Of a stretch of 64,000 nucleotides of DNA, positions 8,354-17,507 are shown piece after piece; position 1 is the first letter of the stretch, and every line of letters begins with the position of its first letter. The notes beneath the pieces are model-generated. The model worked only from the letters and a program-made list of their open reading frames with translations. It ran no database searches and was not told the DNA's origin. The DNA comes from Streptococcus lutetiensis. GTDB lineage: Bacteria > Bacillota > Bacilli > Lactobacillales > Streptococcaceae. A program made the position numbers and the translations under genes. Location: contig NZ_LS483403.1 in assembly GCF_900475675.1 (NCBI RefSeq), positions 1,364,001-1,428,000 on the forward strand. The letters run 5' to 3'.

Positions 8354-9448
8354 CTATCCCTCCAAGGCATTTTTTAAGTCATCAATCAAATCCTCAACAT
8401 CTTCAATACCGATTGACAAGCGCAGCAAATCATTCGTCAAACCGTAAGATAAGCGAACATCTTCTGGTATATCAGCATGGGTTTGTGCTCTTGGATAAGT
8501 AATCAAGCTTTCCACACCACCAAGACTTTCTGCAAAGGTAATGATTTGAAGGTTATTGATGATGTGAGGAATTTTTTCTTCCTCAACTACTTTAAAAGAA
8601 ATCATACCACCTTTTCCAGTATAAAGCACTTCTTTAACAGCTGGTGAGTTTTTCAAATACTTCACAATAGCATGAGCATTCTCAGTAGCTTTTTCCATGC
8701 GAAGTTTGAGCGTCTTAAGTCCTCGCATCAGCATGTAAGAATCAAAAGGAGATAGGGTTGGTCCTGTCGTATTAAGGTTATAAAAAATCTTATCATAAAT
8801 GGCTTGGTCACTGGTAATCACCACACCAGCCAATACGTCATTATGCCCTGCTAAATATTTTGTCGCTGAATGCACCACGATATCCGCACCAAGAGCAATC
8901 GGATTTTGGTAAATCGGACTATAAAAGGTGTTGTCTACCACTAACTTAGCACCATTTGCATGAGCAACATCAGCAACTTTAGCGATATCAAATTCAATCA
9001 TCAAGGGATTGGTTGGTGTTTCAAGATAAACAATATCTGTCTCTTCGGTGATTTCATCTAGAAGCTCCGCTTGAGTATTAGCATAAGAAAAAACAAAGCG
9101 TCCTTCTTTTTCTTTATCATTAAACCAGCGAAAAGAACCGCCATACAAATCACGCGCGGCAACCACTTTTGCTCCTACTGGAAAAATTTCAAGCGCTAAA
9201 ACAATGGCACTCATACCTGATGATGTCGCTAAAGCATAATCAGCTTTTTCAATTGCTGCAAGGGTCTTTTCAAGGGTTGCACGGGTCGGATTTTTAGTTC
9301 TCGTGTAATCAAAGCCCGTTGATTTTCCAAACTCTGGGTGCTGATAGGTTGTTGAAAAATAAATCGGTGCTGCAAGAGCGCCCGTTGCTTCATCCGACTT
9401 AATACCAGTATGGGCTAAAATAGTAGCCAATCGACAGTCACTTTTCAT
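8354..9448 (-). CDS. metB: Cystathionine gamma-synthase/lyase family enzyme
   Basis: PLP-dependent Cys/Met metabolism enzyme of 364 residues. The PLP lysine is in VHSATKYLAGHNDVLAG, and the N-terminal DEATGALAAPIYFSTTYQHP motif is typical. The family includes cystathionine gamma-synthase (MetB) and gamma-lyase, which cannot be separated reliably by eye; pairing with PatB favours methionine synthesis. ATG 9448 follows AAGGGG; the longer frame start (9466) lies within that ribosome site region. A candidate MET-box lies upstream at 9566-9582. Confidence 0.87.
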   Translation of the reverse strand: MKSDCRLATILAHTGIKSDEATGALAAPIYFSTTYQHPEFGKSTGFDYTRTKNPTRATLEKTLAAIEKADYALATSSGMSAIVLALEIFPVGAKVVAARDLYGGSFRWFNDKEKEGRFVFSYANTQAELLDEITEETDIVYLETPTNPLMIEFDIAKVADVAHANGAKLVVDNTFYSPIYQNPIALGADIVVHSATKYLAGHNDVLAGVVITSDQAIYDKIFYNLNTTGPTLSPFDSYMLMRGLKTLKLRMEKATENAHAIVKYLKNSPAVKEVLYTGKGGMISFKVVEEEKIPHIINNLQIITFAESLGGVESLITYPRAQTHADIPEDVRLSYGLTNDLLRLSIGIEDVEDLIDDLKNALEG

Positions 9449-9565
9449 AATAATTCCCCTTCTCATCTCAAAACATAGTTTTCTTTCAAAAATTTATAGA
9501 CCTTATTCTAACATTTATTCACAAAAATGCATGCCTTTTTGCTATTCTAATTCCTAATAGTTAGC

Positions 9566-9582
9566 TATAAGAAAAAACTATA
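9566..9582. promoter_or_regulatory. Candidate MET-box upstream of metB-patB
   Basis: TATAAGAAAAAACTATA resembles the streptococcal methionine regulator (MtaR/MetR) box TATAGTTTNAAACTATA: the right half is perfect, the left half matches only TATA. It lies about 120 bp upstream of the metB start. Confidence 0.4.
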
Positions 9583-9642
9583 TCTTATTAAATTAAAAAC
9601 AGCCTACAGAACTCGATTCGCTTTTCTATTTTCGGGCTCATG

Positions 9643-9669
9643 AAAAAACAGCCCGCTGGGCTGTTTTTT
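9643..9669 (-). terminator. Terminator of the lipid II flippase gene
   Basis: Perfect stem AAAAAACAGCCC-gct-GGGCTGTTTTTT abutting the stop codon at 9669-9671. Confidence 0.92.
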
Positions 9670-11303
9670 TATTCTAAATGGAGTTTTTTACGTAGTGTTT
9701 TTGCTTTATTACCGATTAATTTATCAAGTAAATGTGTTGCTAAGGCTAAGAATCCATAGACAGCAACTCCAAATGTTCCCATAAGAACAAGATAAATCAC
9801 ACTACCAAGACGAGTGGTTGGACTTATGATAAAGTGAAGTCCAAATGTTCCTAGTGCAACAACAATTCCCATGATAGCCGTCAAAATGCAAACTAATAGG
9901 ATGCCACGCCACAAGGCTTTACGATTAAACTGTGTTACGGCATGAATTTGATTGAACATCAAAATAATTGGAATCATCAATCCAATTGCTGTTGATAAAA
10001 GTGGTCCATATGCTTTGAATAAAAAGATAAATGGCACTTGTAAAACAATCTTAACTACCAAACCATAAGCAAAATAATTGATGGCTTTGCGATTTTCAAA
10101 AAGAGCTTGTAACATTGGTGCTAACAAACTATAAAGAGCTAAGAAAATAACTTGAATCAAAGCTACAACAAATAACCAAAGGGCATCATTATTTGGTGCA
10201 CCATAGAAAAGAGTGTAAAGTGGCTGTGCCAAAATAATAGCTCCCATCATTGCTGGCAAAAGCACCATGCACAACATCTGCAAACTATTAATGACCAAAT
10301 GCGCAGCAGCTTTTTTATCTTTATTAACAAAATTCTCTGTCAAAAGCGGAATCCCTGCACCACCGATAGCAGTCGCAAGCGAGATTAAAATCATTGTTAC
10401 CTTGTTTGGATTACTTGATAAGTAAGCATACAAGATTTGTAATTCTTTCAAACTATGTGACGTGAAAAGTTTCATTGAGTTAATGAAAGACCATTGGTCA
10501 ACCAATTGGAATAATTGGATGGCTGCACCCGTAATGATAAATGGGATAGCTTCTTTTACGGTTTCAATGATAATGGCATTAGCATCAATGTCAATTTCCT
10601 CAGTGTCCTTCGATAAAATAGCTTGAAGTTTTCCTTCCTTCCAAAGGAAGAAAATCAAAACCATGACGCTGGCAATCATTCCGATGAAAGCTGCAAAGGT
10701 TGATTGAATAACCGCTGAAACGTAATCTCCGGAACCAATTTTCATAATCATGAAGGCTGTCAATAACATCCAAATCACTCGGATGACTTGTTCAGCGATT
10801 TGGCTCATGGCATATGGTTTTAAATTATTAAACCCTTGGAAGAAACCACGAAGCACACTCATTGATGGAAAAAGTAAAACTGCCCAAGACAGACTCTTCA
10901 TGACGCGAATCAAATCGTCGCCACCACCACTCCAAGCAGCTTGAATTGGTGCTCCAAGATACATAATAGCAGCAAAAATAAAGCCGAGTACTAAGGTTAA
11001 TTTTAAAATTTTACGTAAGAGATAATAGCTTGTCTCTTCCTGACCAAGCGTATTATACTTAGACACTTGCTTAGCTATTGCCACGGGAATCCCTGCTGTT
11101 GAAATAAGTAGGAATACCGCATAAATATTGTAGCCCATTCCAAAAAGCGCATTGGCTTGTTCAGCATGAGTCCCCATCCAAGCATACCAAGGAATAATGT
11201 AGAAGGCACCCAAGAGACGACTGATGAAGTTTGAAGCTGTTAACCAAGCAGCTCCACGTACCATCTGCTGTTGCTGTGTCACGTTTGTTTTGTTTTCAGA
11301 CAT
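9669..11303 (-). CDS. murJ: MurJ/YtgP-type lipid II flippase (polysaccharide biosynthesis MOP family)
   Basis: Integral membrane protein of 544 residues with about 14 predicted helices of the MOP/MVF superfamily. YtgP homologues in Bacillus and Streptococcus flip lipid II from the cytoplasm to the outer face of the membrane for peptidoglycan synthesis. The N-terminus (GAAWLTASNFISRLLGAFYIIPW) is the family start, and charged residues occur within early helices as expected. It is divergent from murE across 96 bp, joining two steps of wall precursor supply. SpoVB-like exporters of other polymers belong to the same family, so the substrate is inferred. Confidence 0.85.
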   Translation of the reverse strand: MSENKTNVTQQQQMVRGAAWLTASNFISRLLGAFYIIPWYAWMGTHAEQANALFGMGYNIYAVFLLISTAGIPVAIAKQVSKYNTLGQEETSYYLLRKILKLTLVLGFIFAAIMYLGAPIQAAWSGGGDDLIRVMKSLSWAVLLFPSMSVLRGFFQGFNNLKPYAMSQIAEQVIRVIWMLLTAFMIMKIGSGDYVSAVIQSTFAAFIGMIASVMVLIFFLWKEGKLQAILSKDTEEIDIDANAIIIETVKEAIPFIITGAAIQLFQLVDQWSFINSMKLFTSHSLKELQILYAYLSSNPNKVTMILISLATAIGGAGIPLLTENFVNKDKKAAAHLVINSLQMLCMVLLPAMMGAIILAQPLYTLFYGAPNNDALWLFVVALIQVIFLALYSLLAPMLQALFENRKAINYFAYGLVVKIVLQVPFIFLFKAYGPLLSTAIGLMIPIILMFNQIHAVTQFNRKALWRGILLVCILTAIMGIVVALGTFGLHFIISPTTRLGSVIYLVLMGTFGVAVYGFLALATHLLDKLIGNKAKTLRKKLHLE

Positions 11304-11363
11304 AGTATTCTTCCTAATTTTAAAAATAAGCGTTACATTTTATTATAAACTTTTGCTTGTGAC

Positions 11364-11392
11364 TTGTAAAACATAGATATTAAGTCTAAAAT
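11364..11392 (+). promoter_or_regulatory. Putative murE promoter very close to the start codon
   Basis: TTGTAA (11364-11369), a 17-bp spacer, then TAAAAT (11387-11392). The murE ATG begins 7 nt after the -10, so transcription would start at or next to the ATG. Confidence 0.4.
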
Positions 11393-11399
11393 AGAGTGT

Positions 11400-12851
11400 A
11401 TGATTACACTTGAAAAAACCCTCGAAATTCTGAAAAAAGACCATAATTTCCGCGAAATCATCTTCCACAATCAATACAGTCTGACTTGGAAAGAAAATCC
11501 TAGCTTTTCAAAAATCAGTTTTGACAGTCGTGCTGTCGACAGTTCAACCCTTTTCTTTGCTAAAGGGGCAACTTTTAAAAAAGAATACCTTGAACAAGCT
11601 ATACAAAAAGGTTTACCTTTTTATGTCAGCCAAGTTGATTACGAACTTGATATTCCTGCGATTATCGTAACAGATATCAAAAAAGCGATGAGCTTGATTG
11701 CCATGGAATTTTATGGTCATCCAGAAGAAAAATTAAAAATCATTGCTTTCACTGGTACAAAAGGGAAAACAACTGCGGCTTACTTTACATACAACATTTT
11801 GAAACAAAGCCACAAACCAGCTATGTTTTCAACAATGAACACAACACTTGATGGTAAGACATTCTTCAAATCAAAATTAACCACACCTGAAAGTCTCGAC
11901 CTCTTCAAGATGATGGCAACTGCTGTTGATAATGGCATGACTCACCTCATCATGGAAGTGTCTAGCCAAGCTTACCTTGTCGATCGTGTCTATGGATTGA
12001 CCTTTGATGTTGGAGCATTTCTTAATATCAGCCCAGACCACATTGGACCGATTGAGCATCCAACATTTGAAGATTATTTCTATCACAAACGTCTGTTGAT
12101 GGCAAATAGCAAAGCTGTTGTTGTCAATGCTGGTATGGATCATTTTAAAGTTGTTGCTGAGCAAGTGGCTAATCTTCCACATGATTTTTATGGTAAGGAT
12201 TCTGATAATACTATCGAAAATGGCAGAGCTTTTGATTTTGATGTGACTGGAAAACTAGATGGACACTATGACATCCAGCTCATTGGCTCATTTAACCAAG
12301 AAAATGCACTAGCTGCTGGTCTTGCTTGTCTTCGTTTAGGAACAAGCCCTGAAGACATCAAAAAAGGAATTGCTGAGACAAGCGTTCCAGGTCGTATGGA
12401 AGTCATTACCCAGGCAAATGGCGCTAAAGTTTTCGTTGACTACGCCCACAACGGTGATAGCCTTGAAAAATTATTATCTGTTGTTGAAGAACATCAAACT
12501 GGAAATCTTCACCTCATTCTCGGCGCTACCGGTAACAAAGGAGAAAGTCGTCGCGCTGATTTCGCTCGTGTGATTAATGCTCATCCAAATCTTCAAGTTA
12601 TCTTAACTGCTGATGATCCTAACTACGAAGACCCTAAAGCTATTGCAGAGGAAATTGCCAGCCAAGTCAATCGACCACTTGAAATCGAAGTTGATCGTGA
12701 AAAAGCTATTGCAAAAGCCATGTCACTCACTCAAAAAGCTGATGATGCCGTTATCATTGCTGGCAAAGGAACTGACGCTTACCAAATCGTTAACGGTGAA
12801 CGCACAGCTTATGCTGGTGATATGAACATCGCTAAAAAATACCTTAACTAA
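11400..12851 (+). CDS. murE: UDP-MurNAc-tripeptide synthetase, L-lysine type
   Basis: ATP-dependent ligase of 483 residues that adds the third amino acid to UDP-MurNAc-L-Ala-D-Glu. The Mur ligase P-loop GTKGKTT lies near residues 119-125, followed by the central domain ([24 protein letters not shown]) and C-terminal domain. The substrate motif DDPNYEDP, rather than DNPR, indicates L-lysine and not meso-diaminopimelate, as expected for Streptococcus. No strong ribosome site precedes the ATG (only GAG 5 nt upstream), and a promoter ends 7 nt before it. Divergent from murJ. Confidence 0.95.
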   Translation: MITLEKTLEILKKDHNFREIIFHNQYSLTWKENPSFSKISFDSRAVDSSTLFFAKGATFKKEYLEQAIQKGLPFYVSQVDYELDIPAIIVTDIKKAMSLIAMEFYGHPEEKLKIIAFTGTKGKTTAAYFTYNILKQSHKPAMFSTMNTTLDGKTFFKSKLTTPESLDLFKMMATAVDNGMTHLIMEVSSQAYLVDRVYGLTFDVGAFLNISPDHIGPIEHPTFEDYFYHKRLLMANSKAVVVNAGMDHFKVVAEQVANLPHDFYGKDSDNTIENGRAFDFDVTGKLDGHYDIQLIGSFNQENALAAGLACLRLGTSPEDIKKGIAETSVPGRMEVITQANGAKVFVDYAHNGDSLEKLLSVVEEHQTGNLHLILGATGNKGESRRADFARVINAHPNLQVILTADDPNYEDPKAIAEEIASQVNRPLEIEVDREKAIAKAMSLTQKADDAVIIAGKGTDAYQIVNGERTAYAGDMNIAKKYLN

Positions 12852-12874
12852 AACGATTACAATTACTATTTAGA

Positions 12875-12898
12875 ATAATTCTAATTAATTAGAATTAT
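12875..12898. promoter_or_regulatory. Perfect 24-bp palindrome between murE and the siderophore operon
   Basis: Each half is ATAATTCTAATT, followed by its exact reverse complement with no spacer. It shares the AATTCT...AGAATT ends with the second palindrome at 12970-12992, suggesting two sites for one dimeric repressor, plausibly metal-responsive given the downstream importer. Confidence 0.5.
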
Positions 12899-12923
12899 GT
12901 GCGGTTTTTATAAAAATATTTCG

Positions 12924-12950
12924 AAAAAAGGCTTTTCAGAGGCCTTTTTT
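12924..12950 (+). terminator. Terminator after murE
   Basis: AAAAAAGGC and GCCTTTTTT form the stem around ttttcagag, with a T-run at the end. Confidence 0.85.
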
Positions 12951-12969
12951 CTTGTTACAATGAAAAAAC

Positions 12970-12992
12970 AATTCTCAATTTTTTTGAGAATT
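12970..12992. promoter_or_regulatory. Inverted repeat in front of the siderophore-type ABC operon
   Basis: AATTCTCAA (12970-12978) and TTGAGAATT (12984-12992) separated by five T residues. It lies 39 bp upstream of the first ATG (13031) and shares end sequences with the palindrome at 12875-12898. Confidence 0.5.
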
Positions 12993-13030
12993 ATAACCAT
13001 ATTCATTTTTTACGAGAAAGGAGGTCCACT

Positions 13031-13813
13031 ATGTCAGAAATTCGTGCTGAACATATCACTATCGCTTATGATGATAAAACGGTTATTCAGAATTTATCAA
13101 CCAAAATAACTGATGGAAAAATCACCACAATCATCGGTGCTAATGGCTGTGGCAAATCCACTTTGCTAAAAGCCCTGACACGGATTCAAGCAGTTAAAGC
13201 TGGGCAAATTTTAATTGACGGTAGAGCCATCACTGATTTGCCAACAAAAGAAATTGCAAAGCAGATTGCCCTGCTTCCACAAGTGCTTGAAGCTACCGAA
13301 GACATTACAGTTTATGAACTCGTGTCTTACGGACGTTTTCCTCACCAAAGTTATTTTGGACAGCTAAGCGATATTGACAAAGCTAAAATCAAGCGGGCAA
13401 TGGAAATGACAAAAATCACTAACCTTGCTAATAAAAAAATCGATGCCTTGTCCGGTGGACAACGCCAACGCGTTTGGATTGCCATGGCGCTAGCGCAAGA
13501 CACCGATACGATTTTCCTTGATGAACCGACAACTTACCTAGATATGAATCATCAATTAGAGATTTTAGAATTACTGAAAAAGCTCAATCAAGAAACCAAG
13601 AAAACGATCATCATGGTTTTGCACGATTTGAATTTATCAGCGCGTTTTTCTGATGACTTAATTGCCATGAAAAACGGTGCCATTTGCTATCACGGTCAAG
13701 TTGAAGAGGTTATGACAACTGATATTTTAAGAGATATTTTTAGCATCGAGGCACAGATCGGTCAAGATCCGGTTCATAACTGTCCTATTTTGCTGACTTA
13801 TCAGCTCACATAA
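13031..13813 (+). CDS. Iron-siderophore/heme-type ABC transporter ATPase
   Basis: ATPase of 260 residues of the FecE/FhuC type that powers uptake of an iron chelate, heme or cobalamin. Walker A GANGCGKST is near residues 36-44, the Q-loop at ALLPQVLEA, the signature LSGGQRQRVW near 139 and Walker B TIFLDEPT near 160. The ATG follows a strong AAAGGAGG. It is the first of four co-directional genes (ATPase, binding protein, two permeases) spanning 13031-16824. The ligand is unknown. Confidence 0.9.
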   Translation: MSEIRAEHITIAYDDKTVIQNLSTKITDGKITTIIGANGCGKSTLLKALTRIQAVKAGQILIDGRAITDLPTKEIAKQIALLPQVLEATEDITVYELVSYGRFPHQSYFGQLSDIDKAKIKRAMEMTKITNLANKKIDALSGGQRQRVWIAMALAQDTDTIFLDEPTTYLDMNHQLEILELLKKLNQETKKTIIMVLHDLNLSARFSDDLIAMKNGAICYHGQVEEVMTTDILRDIFSIEAQIGQDPVHNCPILLTYQLT

Positions 13814-13832
13814 ATTTCAGGAGACCTTAGAC

Positions 13833-14768
13833 ATGAAAAAAATATTTGTCGTTTTAACAACATTTCTAGCAACGCTTATGTTGGTTGCTTGTCAAAACAA
13901 CGCATCAACTTCAGATAATACTGAGCTATCAAGCATGCCTAAAATAACAGGATTTTCTTACCAAGGCGATATTCCTAAAAATCCTAAAAAAGTCGTTAAC
14001 TTTGCCTACTCTTACACTGGCTACCTTCTTGAACTAGGTGTTAATGTGTCTAGTTACTCACTAGATTTAGAAAAAAATAGTCCTGCTTTTGGAAATGAAT
14101 TAGCTGACGCGGTGAAATTAACCTCAGATGATACCGAAGCAGTCGCTGCGCAAGAGCCAGACCTTATCATTGCTTTTTCAACTGATGAACACCTCAAAGA
14201 ATTAAAAGATATTGCGCCCGTCTTAGTCATTGAATATGGTAAGAGTGATTATCTTGAAATGATGACTAATCTTGGAAAAGTCTTTGGCAAAGAAGACAAA
14301 GCTCAGAAATGGCTTGATAGTTGGAAAACGAAAACGGCTAAAGCTAAAGAAGAACTCGCACCATACCTTGATGCCTCAACAAGCTTCACTGTTATGGATT
14401 TTTATGACAAAGCTATCTACCTCTATGGTAATAACTGGGGGCGCGGAGGTGAATTAATTTACGATTCACTTGGCTTTTCTGCTCCTGAAACTGTTAAAAA
14501 AGATGTCTTCTCAGCTGGTTGGTTTGGTATTTCACAAGAAGTACTTGCCGATTATGTAGGTGACTACCTTGTGCTTAATGTCAGCCAAGATACCAAAGAC
14601 GCTGCTGCTTCCTTAAAAGAAAGTGATGTTTGGAAAAATATTCCAGCGGTTAAAAATCAAAAAATACTTGAAGTTGATGAAAATCTCTTCTACTTCTCTG
14701 ACCCAATGTCACTTGATAAACAATTAAAAACTTTCACAGCAGCCATTAAAAAAGCTAACAGCTGGTGA
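13833..14768 (+). CDS. Iron-siderophore type ABC transporter substrate-binding lipoprotein
   Basis: Surface lipoprotein of 311 residues with signal peptide and lipobox LVAC (Cys20). The mature part is a type III periplasmic-binding-protein fold (FecB/BtuF family) with two lobes joined by a long helix: NPKKVVNFAYSYTGYLLELG at the first lobe and EPDLIIAFSTDEHLKEL at the hinge-side loop. An AGGAGA ribosome site precedes the ATG. It sits 19 bp after the ATPase gene and its stop overlaps the next gene's possible start. The family suggests a ferric siderophore, not proven. Confidence 0.88.
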   Translation: MKKIFVVLTTFLATLMLVACQNNASTSDNTELSSMPKITGFSYQGDIPKNPKKVVNFAYSYTGYLLELGVNVSSYSLDLEKNSPAFGNELADAVKLTSDDTEAVAAQEPDLIIAFSTDEHLKELKDIAPVLVIEYGKSDYLEMMTNLGKVFGKEDKAQKWLDSWKTKTAKAKEELAPYLDASTSFTVMDFYDKAIYLYGNNWGRGGELIYDSLGFSAPETVKKDVFSAGWFGISQEVLADYVGDYLVLNVSQDTKDAAASLKESDVWKNIPAVKNQKILEVDENLFYFSDPMSLDKQLKTFTAAIKKANSW

Positions 14769-14770
14769 TT

Positions 14771-15823
14771 ATGACTCCCTTCTCTGAAAACGGAAATCTC
14801 ATGAAAGAAGCTAACTTTCTTATTCAGAAAAATAAGCTAAGTCAACTTTGGCTTGTTTTTTTCAGCATTGCAATACTTTTTATTCTGGGCTGTTATTTAA
14901 GCCTGCGTTTTGGGGCGGTTGCTTACACTAATCAGCAAGTCCTCAGTGTTTTAAGAGCACCGTTAACTGATTCAAGCCTCCAAGACGTCATTTTTGATTT
15001 GCGTTTACCAAGAATCTTTGCAGCAATATTAGTTGGGGCAGCTATGGCTCAAGCTGGTAGTATCATCCAAGGGGTGACAAGAAATCCTATCGCTGATCCT
15101 GGGCTTCTTGGAATTAATGCAGGAGCTGGGCTATCCTTGATTGCTGGTTATGCCATTTTTGGTAGCATGCACTACAGCATGACACTCTTTCTTTGTCTGA
15201 TTGGTGCTAGTCTTTCAGCTTGCTTGATTTTTGGGATTAGTTACCATCCTCAAAAAGGTTATCAGCAAACCCGACTTATTTTAGCGGGAGCTATGATTTC
15301 GACCCTCTTTTCATCTTTAGGTCAAGCTTTCAGCTTATATTTTGATTTGTCTAAAGCTGTAATTGGCTGGCAAGCTGGTGGACTCGCTCAGACCAATTGG
15401 AAAATGCTGGCTATCATTGCTCCTTTTATCCTAGTCGGTCTTGTCTTAGCGCAACTAATGGCTCATCAATTGACCATTCTCTATCTTGATGAAACCGTCG
15501 CTAAAGCTTTGGGGCAAAAAACGCTGGCTACTACTATTGGCCTGCTTAGTATTGTTCTTATTTTATCAGCTGCTGCTGTTGCTTTGGTGGGAAGTCTTGC
15601 ATTTCTTGGTTTGATTATTCCTCATTTTATAAAACTCTTTGTCGCTAAAGATTATCGTATTATTCTTCCACTTACGGCATTTGCTGGCGCGACTTTCATG
15701 GTTTGGGTTGATTTGCTTAGTCGAATCATCAATCCTCCAGCCGAAACACCTCTTAGCGCCATTATCAGTATCGTTGGACTTCCTTGCTTTCTTTGGTTGG
15801 TCAGAAAGGGGAAAAATCTATGA
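14771..15823 (+). CDS. Iron-siderophore type ABC permease, first subunit
   Basis: FecCD/BtuC-family permease with about nine to ten helices. Family motifs are visible: LRLPRIFAAILVGAAMAQAGSI near residues 75-95, NPIADPGLLGINAGAG near 105, and the C-terminal GLIIPHF region that contacts the ATPase. The start is uncertain: ATG 14771 is used here, a GTG at 14765 overlaps the lipoprotein stop, and ATG 14801 (MKEANFLIQ) has a GGA at acceptable distance. The stop overlaps the next start by 4 bp (ATGA), so the permeases are translationally coupled and likely form a heterodimer. Confidence 0.85.
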   Translation: MTPFSENGNLMKEANFLIQKNKLSQLWLVFFSIAILFILGCYLSLRFGAVAYTNQQVLSVLRAPLTDSSLQDVIFDLRLPRIFAAILVGAAMAQAGSIIQGVTRNPIADPGLLGINAGAGLSLIAGYAIFGSMHYSMTLFLCLIGASLSACLIFGISYHPQKGYQQTRLILAGAMISTLFSSLGQAFSLYFDLSKAVIGWQAGGLAQTNWKMLAIIAPFILVGLVLAQLMAHQLTILYLDETVAKALGQKTLATTIGLLSIVLILSAAAVALVGSLAFLGLIIPHFIKLFVAKDYRIILPLTAFAGATFMVWVDLLSRIINPPAETPLSAIISIVGLPCFLWLVRKGKNL

Positions 15824-16824
15824 TCTCTAAAACAAAACGGACAAGTCAATTACTTCTCCTTCTTCTTAGTTCGCTAATTATTTTCCTGCTTTCTTTATCC
15901 ATTGGCTACGCTAATACCTCCTTTATTAAAGTCCTTCAAGTCTTTTTGGGACAAGCTGATACCACAATGTCTTTGATTGTTTTCAAAATCAGGCTTCCTC
16001 GTATCCTAGCTTGTATGCTTGGTGGGGCTTCTCTTGCCATGTCAGGAGTCTTGTTGCAAACCCTAACTAAAAATCCTCTAGCCGATTCTGGTATCTTAGG
16101 AATTAATGCGGGAGCTGGCTTAATTATTGCTGTCATGGTAGGGCTACTAGATATCACTAACCTTGCCATCCTGACGTTAATGCCTTTCTTTGTCATGCTT
16201 GGAAGTTTCTTAACAATTAGTATTGTCTACGCCGTTTCTCACCGTAAAAATCAACCGATTCAACCAACACGCTTAATCATCTCAGGTGTGGGAATATCAA
16301 GTTTACTTTCTGGTGTGATGGTTTCTGTTATTGCCAATCTTGATATCGGAAAAACCGATTATGTTGTCTCATGGTTAAGTGGCAAAGTAAGTGGCGGAAA
16401 CTGGCAATTGCTGGCTATCATGGCACCTCTTCTAGGGATTATTTGGGGAATGACTATATGGCGCAGCTACCGCCTAAACATGATGATGTTTAGCCAAGAA
16501 ACGAGCATCGCTCTCGGTCTTAACCTAAAGAAAGAACGACTTTGGGTTCTTACACTCTCTACATTTTTAGCCGCATTTAGCGTTTTGCTGGTGGGGAACA
16601 TTACTTTTGTCGGCTTGCTTTCTGGTCACATCACGCGCCGCTTATTTGGAAATGACCACCGAATCGTCCTACCTGCTAGCATGCTGATTGGTATGATTTT
16701 AATGCTAATTGCAGATACTATCGGCAGAAGCCTACTTGTCGGGACAGGTATTCCAACAGGACTGATCATTTCAGTTATCGGAGCCCCTTATTTCCTTTAT
16801 CTCATGATAAAAACAGCAACATAA
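15820..16824 (+). CDS. Iron-siderophore type ABC permease, second subunit
   Basis: FecCD-family permease of 334 residues, a paralogue of the preceding gene (IRLPRILACMLGGASLAMSGVL, NPLADSGILGINAGAG) with a similar helix count. The ATG at 15820 is preceded by AAAGGGG; a longer frame from 15784 lacks that support. It is the last gene of the operon and is followed directly by a strong terminator. The C-terminal GLLSGHI replaces the common GLIVPHI-type motif of these permeases; whether this matters is unknown. Confidence 0.88.
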   Translation: MISKTKRTSQLLLLLLSSLIIFLLSLSIGYANTSFIKVLQVFLGQADTTMSLIVFKIRLPRILACMLGGASLAMSGVLLQTLTKNPLADSGILGINAGAGLIIAVMVGLLDITNLAILTLMPFFVMLGSFLTISIVYAVSHRKNQPIQPTRLIISGVGISSLLSGVMVSVIANLDIGKTDYVVSWLSGKVSGGNWQLLAIMAPLLGIIWGMTIWRSYRLNMMMFSQETSIALGLNLKKERLWVLTLSTFLAAFSVLLVGNITFVGLLSGHITRRLFGNDHRIVLPASMLIGMILMLIADTIGRSLLVGTGIPTGLIISVIGAPYFLYLMIKTAT

Positions 16825-16850
16825 AAATCTGGGATACCCCAGATTTTTTT
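16823..16850. terminator. Terminator of the siderophore operon
   Basis: AAAAATCTGGG and CCCAGATTTTT stem with a four-base loop (atac) and trailing T-run; also usable by the convergent gene at 16854. Confidence 0.92.
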
Positions 16851-16853
16851 AAT

Positions 16854-17507
16854 TTATTTACTTGTAAAAATTAGTGTCTCTTTATCAAATATCATGTTCA
16901 ATTGGTATTTGCCTTGGTCATTTTTGCAAATGTAATTCAATTTTTCCAAGGCTTCCACAAAAATATCTGGTCGCTTTTGAGCGACTTCATCTTTTCTTGC
17001 AAATTTCAATAGAAAAGTTGTCATGTATTTCAAAGCATATTGCGGATTAACATCTCCAAGCAAATCAAACAGAACTTCTTGTGCTTTTGACATTGGCAAA
17101 TTCTCAGCTAGTTTGAAAAAGTAGTTAGCAAGTGTCAATTCATCACGAGCAATACTTGTCTTTTCAACGAGTACCAAATCATTAGTCTCATTTTCCAAAC
17201 GTGTCTCAAAAGTGATTGCCATCAAGTTAGTGTAAACCAGACTCTCATCATCCACAAAAATCTGACTATCTAAGTCAATATTTTCTAGAGATTCAAGCAA
17301 GTCAAAACCAATCGTATAGCGCTTATTGTCACGGATAATGTACCCTGATTGGACATATTCTTCAATCAAACGGTCAATCTTTGAGACGTCTTGAAACTGT
17401 GCTTTGATTTGACGCAAAGTTACATCATCAGTTTGATAAAGAAAATTAACCAGATCCTTGAAAAAATCTTGTCGTGTTAATTTATCTGGATTAAAAATTT
17501 TAATCAT
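16854..17507 (-). CDS. Conserved streptococcal protein, probably DUF1803 type
   Basis: Cytoplasmic protein of 217 residues with no signal peptide or membrane segment. The N-terminal 60 residues look like a winged-helix-type fold (LRQIKAQFQDVSKIDRLIEEYVQSGYIIRDNKRYTI), the rest is helical. I think it matches the DUF1803 family of Firmicutes, but that is from memory of the pattern, not a search. It overlaps the upstream gene by 8 bp, so it is co-expressed with the NlpC/P60-like protein. The function is unknown. Confidence 0.7.
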   Translation of the reverse strand: MIKIFNPDKLTRQDFFKDLVNFLYQTDDVTLRQIKAQFQDVSKIDRLIEEYVQSGYIIRDNKRYTIGFDLLESLENIDLDSQIFVDDESLVYTNLMAITFETRLENETNDLVLVEKTSIARDELTLANYFFKLAENLPMSKAQEVLFDLLGDVNPQYALKYMTTFLLKFARKDEVAQKRPDIFVEALEKLNYICKNDQGKYQLNMIFDKETLIFTSK

